A stretch of 64,000 nucleotides of DNA from Streptomyces sp. WZ-12 (GTDB lineage Bacteria > Actinomycetota > Actinomycetes > Streptomycetales > Streptomycetaceae). The notes under the pieces are model-generated. The model worked only from the letters and a program-made list of their open reading frames with translations, had not been told where the DNA came from and searched no databases. Where the stretch lies: NCBI RefSeq assembly GCF_028898845.1, contig NZ_CP118574.1, forward strand, positions 2,108,001 to 2,172,000, read 5' to 3'. Both the position numbers and the translations under genes were made by a program. Positions 1 through 7,719 of this stretch are shown piece by piece; positions within the stretch are counted from its first letter, which is position 1; each line of letters begins with the position of its first letter.

Positions 1-37
1 CTGGTGAGCGCATCACCTCACCCGCACGGGAGAAACC

Positions 38-1225
38 GTGAGCGAAACCATCCCCTTCCCCCAGGACCGCACCTGTCCCTACCACCCGCCGGCCGCCTAC
101 CGACCGTTGAGCGAAGACGGCCCGCTCTCCCACGTTTCCCTCTTCGACGGCCGCACCGTCTGGGCGGTGACGGGTCACACGCAGGCGCGGGTCCTGCTGA
201 GCGATCAACGACTGTCGGCCGACCGGCAGAACCCGGCGTTCCCCGTCCTGATCGAGCGCTTCGCGAACATCCGGCGGGTGCGGACCCCGCTGATCGGCGT
301 GGACGACCCGGAGCACAACACCCAGCGGCGGATGCTGATCCCCACCTTCAGTCTCAAGCGGACCGCCGCGCTCCGGCCGGAGATCCAACGCATCGTGGAC
401 GACCTGCTGGATCGGATGCTGGCGCAGGGCCCGCCCGCCGAGTTGGTCTCCGCGTTCGCGCTGCCCGTCCCGTCGATGGTGATCTGCGCGCTGCTCGGCG
501 TCCCGTACGCGGACCACGAGTTCTTCGAGGAGCGGTCCCACCGCCTTCTGCGCGGGCGTACGGCCGAGGAGGGCGAGCAGGCCCGATGCGAACTGGAAGG
601 GTACTTGGCCGACTTGATCGCCCGTAAGGAGGCGGAACCGGGCGACGGACTCCTGGACGAGCTGATCGACAACCAGCTCCGGGCCGGAGCGCTGGAACAC
701 CAGGAACTGGTCCGCCTGGCCATGGTGTTGCTGATCGCCGGCCACGAGACCACCGCCAACATGATCTCCCTCGGCACCTTCACCCTGCTCGAACACCCCG
801 ACGCGCTGGCCCAGTTGCGGGCCGACGACAGCCTGATCCCGGGCACCGTCGAGGAGTTGCTGCGTTTCTTGTCCATAGCCGACGGCATGGTGCGGGTGGC
901 GACCTCCGACATCGAGATGGCCGGCCAGACCATCCGCGCCGGCGACGGCGTGCTGTTCCCGACGTCGCTGATCAACCGCGACGAGACGGCCTATCCGTCG
1001 CCGGACGAACTGGATCTGGGGCGCTCGGCGCGCCACCATCTCGCGTTCGGCTTCGGCATCCACCAGTGCCTCGGCCAGAATCTGGCCCGCGCCGAGATGG
1101 AGATCGCGCTACCCTCCCTCTTCAGGCGAATCCCCGATCTGCGACTCGCCGTGCCGGCTGCCGAGATTCCCTTCAAGCCGGGAGACACTCTCCAAGGAAT
1201 GGTCGAACTGCCGCTCGCCTGGTAG
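38..1225 (+). CDS. Cytochrome P450, CYP105-like
   Basis: A 395-residue bacterial soluble P450, a full-length monooxygenase. The I-helix oxygen-binding motif AGHETT lies at residues 234-239. The K-helix ExxR pair is E273/R276. The heme loop FGFGIHQCLGQNLAR places the thiolate at C344. The AFGFGIHQCLGQNLAR wording is characteristic of the CYP105 family of Streptomyces, which hydroxylates macrolides, vitamin D and xenobiotics; the subfamily assignment is inference. The GTG start is chosen because GGGAG lies about six bases upstream. A 15-bp inverted repeat (GGTGA-N5-TCACC, bases 3-17) precedes the start. The ferredoxin 50 bp downstream is the likely electron donor. The substrate cannot be deduced. 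The gene may belong to a cluster lying left of the window. Confidence 0.93.
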   Translation: MSETIPFPQDRTCPYHPPAAYRPLSEDGPLSHVSLFDGRTVWAVTGHTQARVLLSDQRLSADRQNPAFPVLIERFANIRRVRTPLIGVDDPEHNTQRRMLIPTFSLKRTAALRPEIQRIVDDLLDRMLAQGPPAELVSAFALPVPSMVICALLGVPYADHEFFEERSHRLLRGRTAEEGEQARCELEGYLADLIARKEAEPGDGLLDELIDNQLRAGALEHQELVRLAMVLLIAGHETTANMISLGTFTLLEHPDALAQLRADDSLIPGTVEELLRFLSIADGMVRVATSDIEMAGQTIRAGDGVLFPTSLINRDETAYPSPDELDLGRSARHHLAFGFGIHQCLGQNLARAEMEIALPSLFRRIPDLRLAVPAAEIPFKPGDTLQGMVELPLAW

Positions 1226-1274
1226 CGCCGATCGGCACCACCGGGGGTGGCTCGTCAACGAAAGGGGTCCGGTC

Positions 1275-1469
1275 ATGCGGATCACCATCGACAAGGACGT
1301 CTGTATCGGCTCCGGCCAGTGCGCCCTCACCGCGCCGTCGGTGTTCACCCAGGACGACGACGGATTCAGCGCGCTGCTGCCGGGCCGCGAGGACGGCGGG
1401 GGCGACCCGCTCGTTCGGGAGGCCGCCCGCGCCTGCCCCGTGCAGGCCATCGAGGTCACGGAGGACTGA
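1275..1469 (+). CDS. 3Fe-4S ferredoxin, P450 redox partner
   Basis: A 64-residue small ferredoxin. Cysteines at C10, C16 and C54 (the last followed by Pro) match the single-cluster [3Fe-4S] pattern of actinobacterial P450 ferredoxins; the second cysteine of a 4Fe-4S motif is replaced by Gly/Ala-type residues. The protein is strongly acidic, as expected for docking to a P450. It lies 49 bp behind the P450 on the same strand, so the two are presumably cotranscribed and work as a pair; a ferredoxin reductase must come from elsewhere. The ATG start follows a GGGG-rich ribosome-binding stretch. Confidence 0.92.
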   Translation: MRITIDKDVCIGSGQCALTAPSVFTQDDDGFSALLPGREDGGGDPLVREAARACPVQAIEVTED

Positions 1470-1600
1470 CGCCGCACGACCGTCCGCGAACCGCGTCGAC
1501 GAACGGCCGCGCCCCCAATCGCCCCGCGGTGCCGGGCGACCGCGGCCCGCCGGACGCGTACCGCCGCTGACTCCGCCACGTACGCCAGCCATCCCTTCCG

Positions 1601-3433
1601 CTACGGCACGGCCCCCTGGGTGACGGGGAGTTCGAGCATCCCGGTGTCCCCCGGCGCACTGGTGACCGTCACCCGCTTCGCCCCGCGGTTGCCCACGTAG
1701 GCGGAGTCGCTCGCGGCGATCACCAGCCGCAGCCGGTGCCCCGGTTGGTAACGGTGCACGATGCCCGGGAGTTCCACGGTGAACCGCCGGGTCACATCGG
1801 GCACCCGGGCCGGGGCCACCAGCCGGTGCACCAGCGTCTTCTCCCCGTCCGGCGCGATGTCATAGAGCTTGGCGAAGAGCACCAACTTATTGGCCGCGTC
1901 CGAGGAGTTCTGCACCCGCTCGGCCTGCGGCGAGACCACCCGCAGCGTCAGCTTCGGTGCGCCCACCACTTCCAGCGGTCGTCCCTGAACCGGCGCCGAG
2001 GTCCAGGCCAGGTAGGTGCCCTCGATGTCGTACGGCTCCGGGTCAGGGAAGCCGACCATGCCGGCGAGCGAGTTTTCCGAATGACTGGTGGGCACCCGCA
2101 GGTTGCGGTACTCACCGCTGTCGCGGACCACCTCGCCGCGGTCGTCGACCAGCTTGCCGTCCCCGGACAGGTAGAGCCGGCGGCTGCCGCCCGCGGGGAA
2201 GGCGGACGAGGTGGCGTAGGCGGGGCCGTTGGTCATCCAGTCCCGGTAGTACGCGAAGGCCGGCCCGGTGGCGGCGGCCGCCTGGTGGCGGAGATAGCGG
2301 TCGAACCAGGAGAGGATCCGCTGGCCGACGTAGCTGGTCTCCAAATTGCCCTTGGCCAGGTCGAGTTCGCCCCCGGCCGGGTCCTTCATCCCGCCGCTGT
2401 GGCCCCAGGACTGCCAGATCATCTTGACCGGAGTGCCCTGGTCGGCGAGGGTGCGGTAGGTGGCCGCGGCCTCGTTGAGGTTGAAGAGGGTGTCGGCCTG
2501 GCCCTGGACGAGCAGCGTGGGCGCCTGCACGGACTTCAGATAGGCGACCGGGGAGACGCTGCGCGCGTACTGGAGCACTGCCCGGGTCCTGTCGGCCGGG
2601 TACTGGTGGGAATCCAGCAGGCGCTTGGTGCGGCAGGCCGACGCGACGAAGTGCAGACAGCCGGCGCTGCCGGCGCGCGACAGGCTCAGTCCCGGGTGGA
2701 GCAGCCCCTGCGCCTCCCCGAGGAGGAAGAACGCGTTCGTCCATTGGTACTTGTACGCACCGGGCAGGGGGTCGCTGACGCCTTGCGTGCGGTCGGCGTT
2801 GTTCGGGTCGAGGGAGTAGGACAGGTCGTTCCAGGTGACCAGCGGGACCAGTGCGTCGATGCGGTGGTCGACCGCGGCGGTGGCCATCTGGATCGCCCCA
2901 CCGTACGACCCGCCGATCATACCGACCCGGGGGTCGCCGGGCTTGTCCTTGGTGACGAAGTCGACGCGGGTGCCGTCGTTGGCGGCGCGGGTGCCGGCGA
3001 GCAGGTCGACGAGTTGACTGGCCGCCTTGCCGTCGATCTCCGGGTCGTCGAGGGAGATCGGGCAGCCCGTCTTGCCGAAGCCCAGGCCGGAGTAGGCGAG
3101 CACGACATAGCCGCGGGCGGCGAACGCCCGCGCGATGGCGTCGGTCGAACCGTCGGCCTTGCTGCCGCCGAAGCCGTTGGTGGTCATCACGGCCGGAGCC
3201 GGGTGCGCGGCGTCGACACCCAGCGGGCGGTAGAGGTCCGCGTCCACCTCACAGGTGCGGTCACCGGCCCGCACCGACACCTTCAGCGCGGTGACGTCAT
3301 ACGGCGCGGCGGCGCCACCCGCCACGGCGGCGGGGGCGCTCAGGGCGAGGGGCGCGGTGAGGGCCGTACCGGCCAACAGGGCGAGGGAGGTGCGGACCAC
3401 GGGGCGGAACGCGACTCGGGACACGTTGGGCAC
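1601..3433 (-). CDS. Secreted CocE/NonD-family X-Pro dipeptidyl-peptidase-like hydrolase
   Basis: A 610-residue alpha/beta hydrolase of the S15/CocE type. The chosen GTG start has a GGAGG five bases upstream and gives a clean Sec signal peptide (basic n-region, Leu/Ala-rich core, Ala-rich cleavage region near residue 38). An upstream ATG in frame would add 27 residues that look non-signal-like. The nucleophile is S176 in GGSYGG. D314 (QGQADTLF) and H345 (WGHSGG) complete a plausible triad. The last ~200 residues form the jelly-roll domain of X-Pro dipeptidyl-peptidases. It probably cleaves peptides or esters outside the cell. It is convergent with the ferredoxin gene and transcribed alone. 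Confidence 0.88.
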   Translation of the reverse strand: MPNVSRVAFRPVVRTSLALLAGTALTAPLALSAPAAVAGGAAAPYDVTALKVSVRAGDRTCEVDADLYRPLGVDAAHPAPAVMTTNGFGGSKADGSTDAIARAFAARGYVVLAYSGLGFGKTGCPISLDDPEIDGKAASQLVDLLAGTRAANDGTRVDFVTKDKPGDPRVGMIGGSYGGAIQMATAAVDHRIDALVPLVTWNDLSYSLDPNNADRTQGVSDPLPGAYKYQWTNAFFLLGEAQGLLHPGLSLSRAGSAGCLHFVASACRTKRLLDSHQYPADRTRAVLQYARSVSPVAYLKSVQAPTLLVQGQADTLFNLNEAAATYRTLADQGTPVKMIWQSWGHSGGMKDPAGGELDLAKGNLETSYVGQRILSWFDRYLRHQAAAATGPAFAYYRDWMTNGPAYATSSAFPAGGSRRLYLSGDGKLVDDRGEVVRDSGEYRNLRVPTSHSENSLAGMVGFPDPEPYDIEGTYLAWTSAPVQGRPLEVVGAPKLTLRVVSPQAERVQNSSDAANKLVLFAKLYDIAPDGEKTLVHRLVAPARVPDVTRRFTVELPGIVHRYQPGHRLRLVIAASDSAYVGNRGAKRVTVTSAPGDTGMLELPVTQGAVP

Positions 3434-3630
3434 GCAGACCTCCAAATGGGCACGTCGTACCAACCAGTCGGTAACGGCGGGCTCATGGTGTGACACAAGC
3501 AACGGGCAAGTCAACGCTCACGGCATGCGTCGGTGATAGGACGTCAGTTCAGCTCCCTGGGTGCGGAGATGGGGTGAAACTCCGGGCGGGGAGGGTGTTG
3601 GAAAGGCCGCGGGTGGAGCGGCCGATCGTG

Positions 3631-3659
3631 GGCCGGCCGGGCCGTTGGGCGGGCCGGCC
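3631..3659 (-). terminator. GC hairpin downstream of the M20 peptidase gene
   Basis: Two copies of the self-complementary octamer GGCCGGCC, 13 bases apart, lie about 10 bases past the M20 stop codon and can pair as an 8-bp GC stem. No U-tract is present, which is common for Streptomyces terminators. It separates the M20 operon from the promoter region of the secreted hydrolase. Confidence 0.45.
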
Positions 3660-3669
3660 GGCCCCGTCG

Positions 3670-5058
3670 TCAGACGGTCGCACCTCCGCTTCCCGGCACT
3701 CCGCGTAGGAAGTGATCCAGCACGCGGACACCGAAGTGCAGGCCCTCCACGGGAACCCGTTCGTCCACGCCGTGGAACATCTCCTGATAGTCGAAACCCT
3801 CGGGCAGCTTCAGCGGTGAGAAGCCATAGCCGACGATGCCCAGGCGGGAGAACTGCTTGGCGTCCGTACCCCCCGACATGCAGAACGGCACGGTGTGGCC
3901 ATGCGGATCGAACCGCTCGATGCCGGCCCGCATCGCGGCGAACGTCGGGGAGTCCACCGGGGCCTGGAGCGCGACCTCGCCGTGGTGGTAGTCCCAGGTG
4001 ACGTCGGGGCCGGTGAGTTCGTCCATGGTGGTGCGGAACTCGGCCTCGCCCCCAGGGACGACCCTGCCGTCCACGTAGGCGACGGCGGACCCCGGGATCA
4101 CATTGACCTTGTAACCGGCCGTCAGCATCGTCGGGTTGGCGCTGTTGCGGACCGTGGGCTCGACCAGCTTGGCGGACGGCCCCAGCTTGGCGAGCAGGGC
4201 ATCGACGTCCACGTCGGCCCGCTCGGGGTCGATGTCGAGGTCGTGCAGCGCAGCGAGTTCGCGCAGGGCGGCGCGGACGGTGGGGGTGAGCCGCACCGGC
4301 CAGTCGTGCGCGCCGATCCGGGACACCGCGTCGGCCAGCCGACTGACCGCGTTGTCGCGGTTGACCTTCGAGCCGTGTCCGGCCCGGCCGTGGGCCGTCA
4401 GCTTCAACCAGGCGGTGCCACGCTCCCCGGCCGCGATCGGATAGATCCGCATCCCGCCGCCGGCGTGGAAGGTGAACGCCCCCGACTCGCTGATGCCTTC
4501 GGTGCAGCCTTCGAAGAGGGCCGCGTGGTGGTCGGCCAGGAACCCCGAGCCGTCCTCGGCGCTGGCCTCCTCGTCGGCGGTGAACGCCAGCACGATGTCG
4601 CGCCGGGGACGCACTCCACTGCGGGCCCACTGCCGGACGACCGCGAGCATCATGGCGTCCATGTCCTTCATGTCGACGGCGCCGCGGCCCCAGACCACGC
4701 CGTCGCGGACCTCTCCCGAGAAGGGGTGGACCTGCCAGTCGGCGGCCTCGGCCGGGACCACGTCCAGGTGCCCGTGCACCAGCATCGCGTCGGCGGACGG
4801 ATCGCTGCCCTCGATGCGGGCGACGACGTTCGTGCGCCCCGGGGTGCGCTCCAGTAGGACCGGCTCGATGCCCGCGTCGGTCAACTGCTCGGCGACGTAC
4901 TCGGCGGCCGGACGCTCCCGGCAACTGCCGTCGCCGGCATTGCTGGTGTCGATCCGGATCAGCTCCGAGGTGAACCGGACCACCTCGTCGAGCGCCTGCT
5001 GATCGACCGCCCCGGAATCCGGGTCGGTCCCGTGCTCCGCCAGCTCTTTCTCAGCCAT
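3670..5058 (-). CDS. M20/M28-family zinc peptidase (dipeptidase/deacylase)
   Basis: A 462-residue metallopeptidase of the ArgE/DapE/CPG2 clan. Metal-binding landmarks are visible: H97 and D99 in HGHLDVVP, D129 in GRGAVDMKD, and the E163-E164 pair in TADEEAS. A central dimerisation insert follows, and a C-terminal SGGTDAK segment carries the last ligand region. The ATG start overlaps the last eight bases of the M55 gene and has GGAGG seven bases upstream, so the two are translationally coupled. Longer in-frame starts would run into the M55 coding region and are rejected. The substrate is unknown. Linkage to a D-aminopeptidase suggests turnover of short, possibly D-residue-containing peptides. 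Confidence 0.9.
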   Translation of the reverse strand: MAEKELAEHGTDPDSGAVDQQALDEVVRFTSELIRIDTSNAGDGSCRERPAAEYVAEQLTDAGIEPVLLERTPGRTNVVARIEGSDPSADAMLVHGHLDVVPAEAADWQVHPFSGEVRDGVVWGRGAVDMKDMDAMMLAVVRQWARSGVRPRRDIVLAFTADEEASAEDGSGFLADHHAALFEGCTEGISESGAFTFHAGGGMRIYPIAAGERGTAWLKLTAHGRAGHGSKVNRDNAVSRLADAVSRIGAHDWPVRLTPTVRAALRELAALHDLDIDPERADVDVDALLAKLGPSAKLVEPTVRNSANPTMLTAGYKVNVIPGSAVAYVDGRVVPGGEAEFRTTMDELTGPDVTWDYHHGEVALQAPVDSPTFAAMRAGIERFDPHGHTVPFCMSGGTDAKQFSRLGIVGYGFSPLKLPEGFDYQEMFHGVDERVPVEGLHFGVRVLDHFLRGVPGSGGATV

Positions 5059-5899
5059 ATTGTTCCTCCACGGCGGACGAGACGACGGTGGTGACCGCCT
5101 TGAAACACCGGATGGCTTCGTACATGTCCTGACTGGTATACGCGGCGCGGCGCTCAGCACTGCGCTCCACGCCGGGCACGCATGTCGCCGCCCCCACCAG
5201 ATGCTCCGCGTCGAACTCCAACTCGAAACGGAACGGGCCGCCGTGGACCGGCTCGTGACGCACCGCGAGCGCCACGCCCTCGCGGGCCGCGACCCGTATC
5301 TCGGCCGCCGTACGGGCCGGCGGCCGGCACACCGCCGCGTAACGCGACACGTAGTCCTTGACCGCCACGGCAGGTGCCCTTGGGGCGTACCCCTGAGCGT
5401 CCACACAGGTCCGGTCGTCTCCCGTCACCAGCACCACGGGCACGCCGTACTCGGCCACGACCAGAGAGTTGAGGTAACCCTCGCTGGCCCGCGTGCCGTT
5501 GACCCAGACGCCGGTGAGCGTGTTGGCGAGGTAGGTGTGGGCCAGCACGCCCTCCGTCCCGGCGCCGGCGTGGTAGCCGACGAAGGCGATGCCGTCGACG
5601 TCGCCGTACTGGACGCCCTCGACCATGCTCAGCGCCTTATGACGTCCCGTCAGCATTTCGGCGCGCTCGTCGAGCTGCTCCAGCGGGAGATTACGCATCG
5701 TCCAGTGGGCCTCGTTGACGAGGACCTCGTCGGCCCCGCCCTCGAAGAACCCCGCGATGGCGGCGTTGACGTCCGAAGTGAACATGTGACGGCAGCGCTC
5801 CCACTGCGGCGTGCCCGGCAGTACATCGGCGGGCCACGTCACGCCCGTGGCACCCTCCATGTCCGCGGAGATCAGGATCTTCACGTCTATCAGTCCCAT
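5051..5899 (-). CDS. M55-family D-aminopeptidase (DppA-like)
   Basis: A 282-residue zinc peptidase resembling Bacillus DppA. Family landmarks are the N-terminal SADMEG (D13, E15), VNEAHW (N62, H65) and GYHAGAG (H110), followed by a core containing VNGTRASEGYLN. DppA homologues remove D-amino acids from the N-termini of short peptides, acting in the cytoplasm as a self-compartmentalised decamer. It is the first gene of a two-gene unit with the overlapping M20 peptidase. The ATG has no obvious Shine-Dalgarno; a GTG five codons later (VKILIS) is an alternative start that would still keep the metal site intact. Confidence 0.9.
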   Translation of the reverse strand: MGLIDVKILISADMEGATGVTWPADVLPGTPQWERCRHMFTSDVNAAIAGFFEGGADEVLVNEAHWTMRNLPLEQLDERAEMLTGRHKALSMVEGVQYGDVDGIAFVGYHAGAGTEGVLAHTYLANTLTGVWVNGTRASEGYLNSLVVAEYGVPVVLVTGDDRTCVDAQGYAPRAPAVAVKDYVSRYAAVCRPPARTAAEIRVAAREGVALAVRHEPVHGGPFRFELEFDAEHLVGAATCVPGVERSAERRAAYTSQDMYEAIRCFKAVTTVVSSAVEEQYG

Positions 5900-6087
5900 C
5901 GCAGGTGAGAGGCCGTGCGCTCAGCTCTTGAACGATCACGTTACGCGGCCACGAACACCCGTGCCAGGGCTGTGGATAACTCCGGAGGTCTACACCACTG
6001 GAGACCAACTGCGGGGCTGGGTGGGGGTGTTCGGCGGGGCGCGCGTTCGCGTGTCGCGTCCGGCCCGCCCACCCGCCCCTCCAGACC

Positions 6088-6114
6088 CGCCCACCCCCCG
6101 AAGGGGGGTGGGCG
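6088..6114 (-). terminator. 12-bp perfect hairpin with GAA loop
   Basis: Arms CGCCCACCCCCC and GGGGGGTGGGCG close on a GAA triloop. It lies about 340 bases downstream of the PadR stop and upstream of the M55 promoter, so it could end leftward PadR transcription. An A6 run follows on the plus strand, so a rightward U-tail is absent. Confidence 0.45.
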
Positions 6115-6177
6115 GCGGGGAAAAAACAAACCTTAGGCAGGGTCGCGGCAGGGTCGCGGCAGGACGCACGGCAGGGA

Positions 6178-6269
6178 GCGCAGCGGAAACCGCGACAGGG
6201 GGCACAGCGGGAAGCGCGACAGGGCGCAGCGGAAACCGCCACAGGGGGGCACAGCGGGAAGCGCGACAA
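6178..6269. repeat. Two tandem copies of a ~46-bp repeat
   Basis: The blocks beginning at 6178 and 6224 are near-identical, differing at only a few positions. Each contains a GCGCAGCGGAAACC start and a CACAGCGGGAAGCGCGACA end. Shorter related fragments continue to about 6370. Confidence 0.7.
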
Positions 6270-6453
6270 AGTGCGCAGCAGCACGCACGGCCGGGAGCGC
6301 AGCAGGATGTGTGGCACGCAGTGCAGCAGGAGGCCCGGAAAGAAGCGCAGCAAGGAAGCCCGGAAGGAGGCGCACCAAGTCGACCGGCGGGAAACGCCTC
6401 AGCACCCACCACCCCGCGTCAGGGGCTGCCGTGACGCGCGGAGGGGGCGCGGT

Positions 6454-6960
6454 TCACTCCAGTTCCTCCTGGCAGCGGTCCAGCCACTCCAGGTCTGCCT
6501 GGAGGTGCAGGAGCGCGCCCTCTATCAGCAGGTGCGCGACCCGGTTACCCCGGTCTTCGGAGGCCGCCAGACGGGAGAGTTCCCGCATGGTCTTGAGGTA
6601 GTGCCGGCGCTGCTTGTTGATCAGGGCTATCTGGCTGGCGGCCCCGGCGCGGGAGGCGAGCGCGAGCTTGATGAAGAACTCGTCGCGGACCCGTGGTGCA
6701 ACCGTGGCGTCGCCAAACCACGCGCGCACCGCCTCCCGACCGGCCTCGGTGATCCGGTAGATGCGCTTGTTCGGACGGTCCAGTTGCTCGACCTCCTCGC
6801 CCACGATGAGGCCCGCCTTCTCCAACCGCCCCAAGGTGACGTAGATCTGGCCGACGTTCGGCTGGGGATAGCCCGCGCCCAGGAGCGCCTCCAGGGCGTG
6901 CTTGAGTTCGTAACCGTGCGCGGGCCCGTTGACCAGCAGTGCCAGGAGTGGCAGCCGCAC
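6454..6960 (-). CDS. PadR-family transcriptional regulator
   Basis: A 168-residue regulator. Residues 1-85 form the PadR winged helix: RLPLLALLVNGPAHGYELK, then VGQIYVTLGRLEKAGLI with the recognition helix, then the wing RPNKRIYRITEAGREAV. The rest is an alpha-helical dimerisation tail (PadR C-terminal type) with an acidic end. The GTG start is supported by GGGAGAGGG a few bases upstream. The gene stands alone, divergent from the alpha-glucosidase across 760 bp. PadR proteins usually repress themselves and a neighbouring transporter or detoxification gene; no transporter is adjacent, so its target is open. Confidence 0.92.
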   Translation of the reverse strand: MRLPLLALLVNGPAHGYELKHALEALLGAGYPQPNVGQIYVTLGRLEKAGLIVGEEVEQLDRPNKRIYRITEAGREAVRAWFGDATVAPRVRDEFFIKLALASRAGAASQIALINKQRRHYLKTMRELSRLAASEDRGNRVAHLLIEGALLHLQADLEWLDRCQEELE

Positions 6961-6984
6961 GCTTTCCCTCTCCCTGTGCCCTTG

Positions 6985-6997
6985 TTGACCGTGTCAA
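6985..6997. promoter_or_regulatory. 13-bp inverted repeat upstream of padR
   Basis: TTGAC-CGT-GTCAA is a perfect 5-bp-arm palindrome 24 bases upstream of the PadR start. Read on the minus strand it contains TTGACA, a -35-like hexamer, so it could be an autoregulatory operator. It does not match the common ATGT-N8-ACAT PadR box. Confidence 0.35.
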
Positions 6998-7623
6998 TCG
7001 TCCGACCGTAGCCCGGTCCCGTCCGGCGGAGGCCCTACTGGCGGCCGTTCGCCCCGGAGGGGCCGGCAGGCCAGCGTCCCGTTTGGGAGGTCTCCCCCAG
7101 GAAGACTTGCCCTGAGGGCCACGACCCGGAGGTCTTTCTTTAAGTTTTTCGGCTCCTACTGTCCGTCCCCTGTGGGCAACAGGTATACACGCGCGTTGTC
7201 GACGAGCTCCGCCGGCCCCTGGGCGCGCCCTCCTCCCGCCGGGCGCGGTGCACCGCCCCTCGTCGCTCCTCCATATCCGCCCCGGTGCCCACCCCACCGC
7301 TTCCCGCCATCCGGCACACCCATCCCGACATGCGCCACCCCACCACCCCAACTCCCTCCCTCCAGCCCCCGGTTCTCACATCCCGAACGCCCGCCTCGAA
7401 CCTCGCCCCCTCACCCCAGCGCCCGATACCCAACACCCCACCCCGCTCCCCTGACCACACCCCACCCCTCCCATCACGCACCGCCACCCTCTACTCGCCT
7501 GCTGTATACGGGAGTTGAGGATGAACGGAAGAAACCAACATCCCATCGGGTGTGATTTGGCAGTGGAGTTGGGCGCCATACGCCACAAATCCGGGCACGT
7601 ATCGTTCGACTTCCGTCATTCCG

Positions 7624-7654
7624 TTGACACCGAAAAGATGCGGCTACCTAACAT
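7624..7654 (+). promoter_or_regulatory. Possible promoter of the alpha-glucosidase gene
   Basis: A consensus TTGACA (7624-7629) is followed by TAACAT (7649-7654) at a 19-base spacing, longer than ideal. A start near 7660 would give a ~60-base leader to the chosen ATG and argues against the ATG at 7657. Confidence 0.35.
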
Positions 7655-7666
7655 GCATGCATCACA

Positions 7667-7682
7667 GCAACTCGCAAGTTGC
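7667..7682. promoter_or_regulatory. Operator-like palindrome GCAACT-CGCA-AGTTGC
   Basis: A 6-bp-arm palindrome lies just after the predicted transcription start, and CTTGCA follows 8 bases later. TTGCA/CTTGCA half-sites are typical of LacI-type maltose regulators in Streptomyces, so a sugar-responsive repressor may bind here. No LacI-type gene lies in the window. Confidence 0.35.
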
Positions 7683-7719
7683 CGCGCCGACTTGCACCGT
7701 AAGAAGTGGATCCCGGCAG

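Larger units (their letters stand above)
5900..6453. other. 554-bp gene-free spacer between M55 and PadR genes
   Basis: No convincing gene. It holds a perfect 12-bp GC hairpin (6088-6114), an isolated TGTGGATAA nonamer (5971-5979), and a block of imperfect direct repeats around 6140-6370, including a 46-bp near-duplication. Arginine/proline-rich open frames here on both strands are composition artefacts. Confidence 0.6.
6961..7719. other. Divergent 759-bp regulatory spacer with a C-rich tract
   Basis: Lies between divergent padR and the glucosidase gene; no gene is supported. Next to padR is the 13-bp palindrome. Around 7130-7150 is an unusually T/A-rich stretch. From about 7255 to 7495 the plus strand is extremely C-rich and G-poor. 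The last 200 bases are AT-richer and hold promoter-like and operator-like sequences for the glucosidase. Confidence 0.55.

Noticed and set aside
1736..3493. 585-codon frame antisense to the CocE-type hydrolase
   Set aside because: Composition-driven shadow; the minus-strand gene has a signal peptide and catalytic triad.
5971..5979. Perfect TGTGGATAA DnaA-box nonamer
   Set aside because: It is single and isolated, with no box cluster, AT-rich unwinding region or dnaA/dnaN genes, so not an origin.
5900..6450. Cys/Arg/Ala-rich frames in the padR-M55 spacer
   Set aside because: They follow the direct repeats, lack initiation signals and differ between frames without any conserved-looking pattern.
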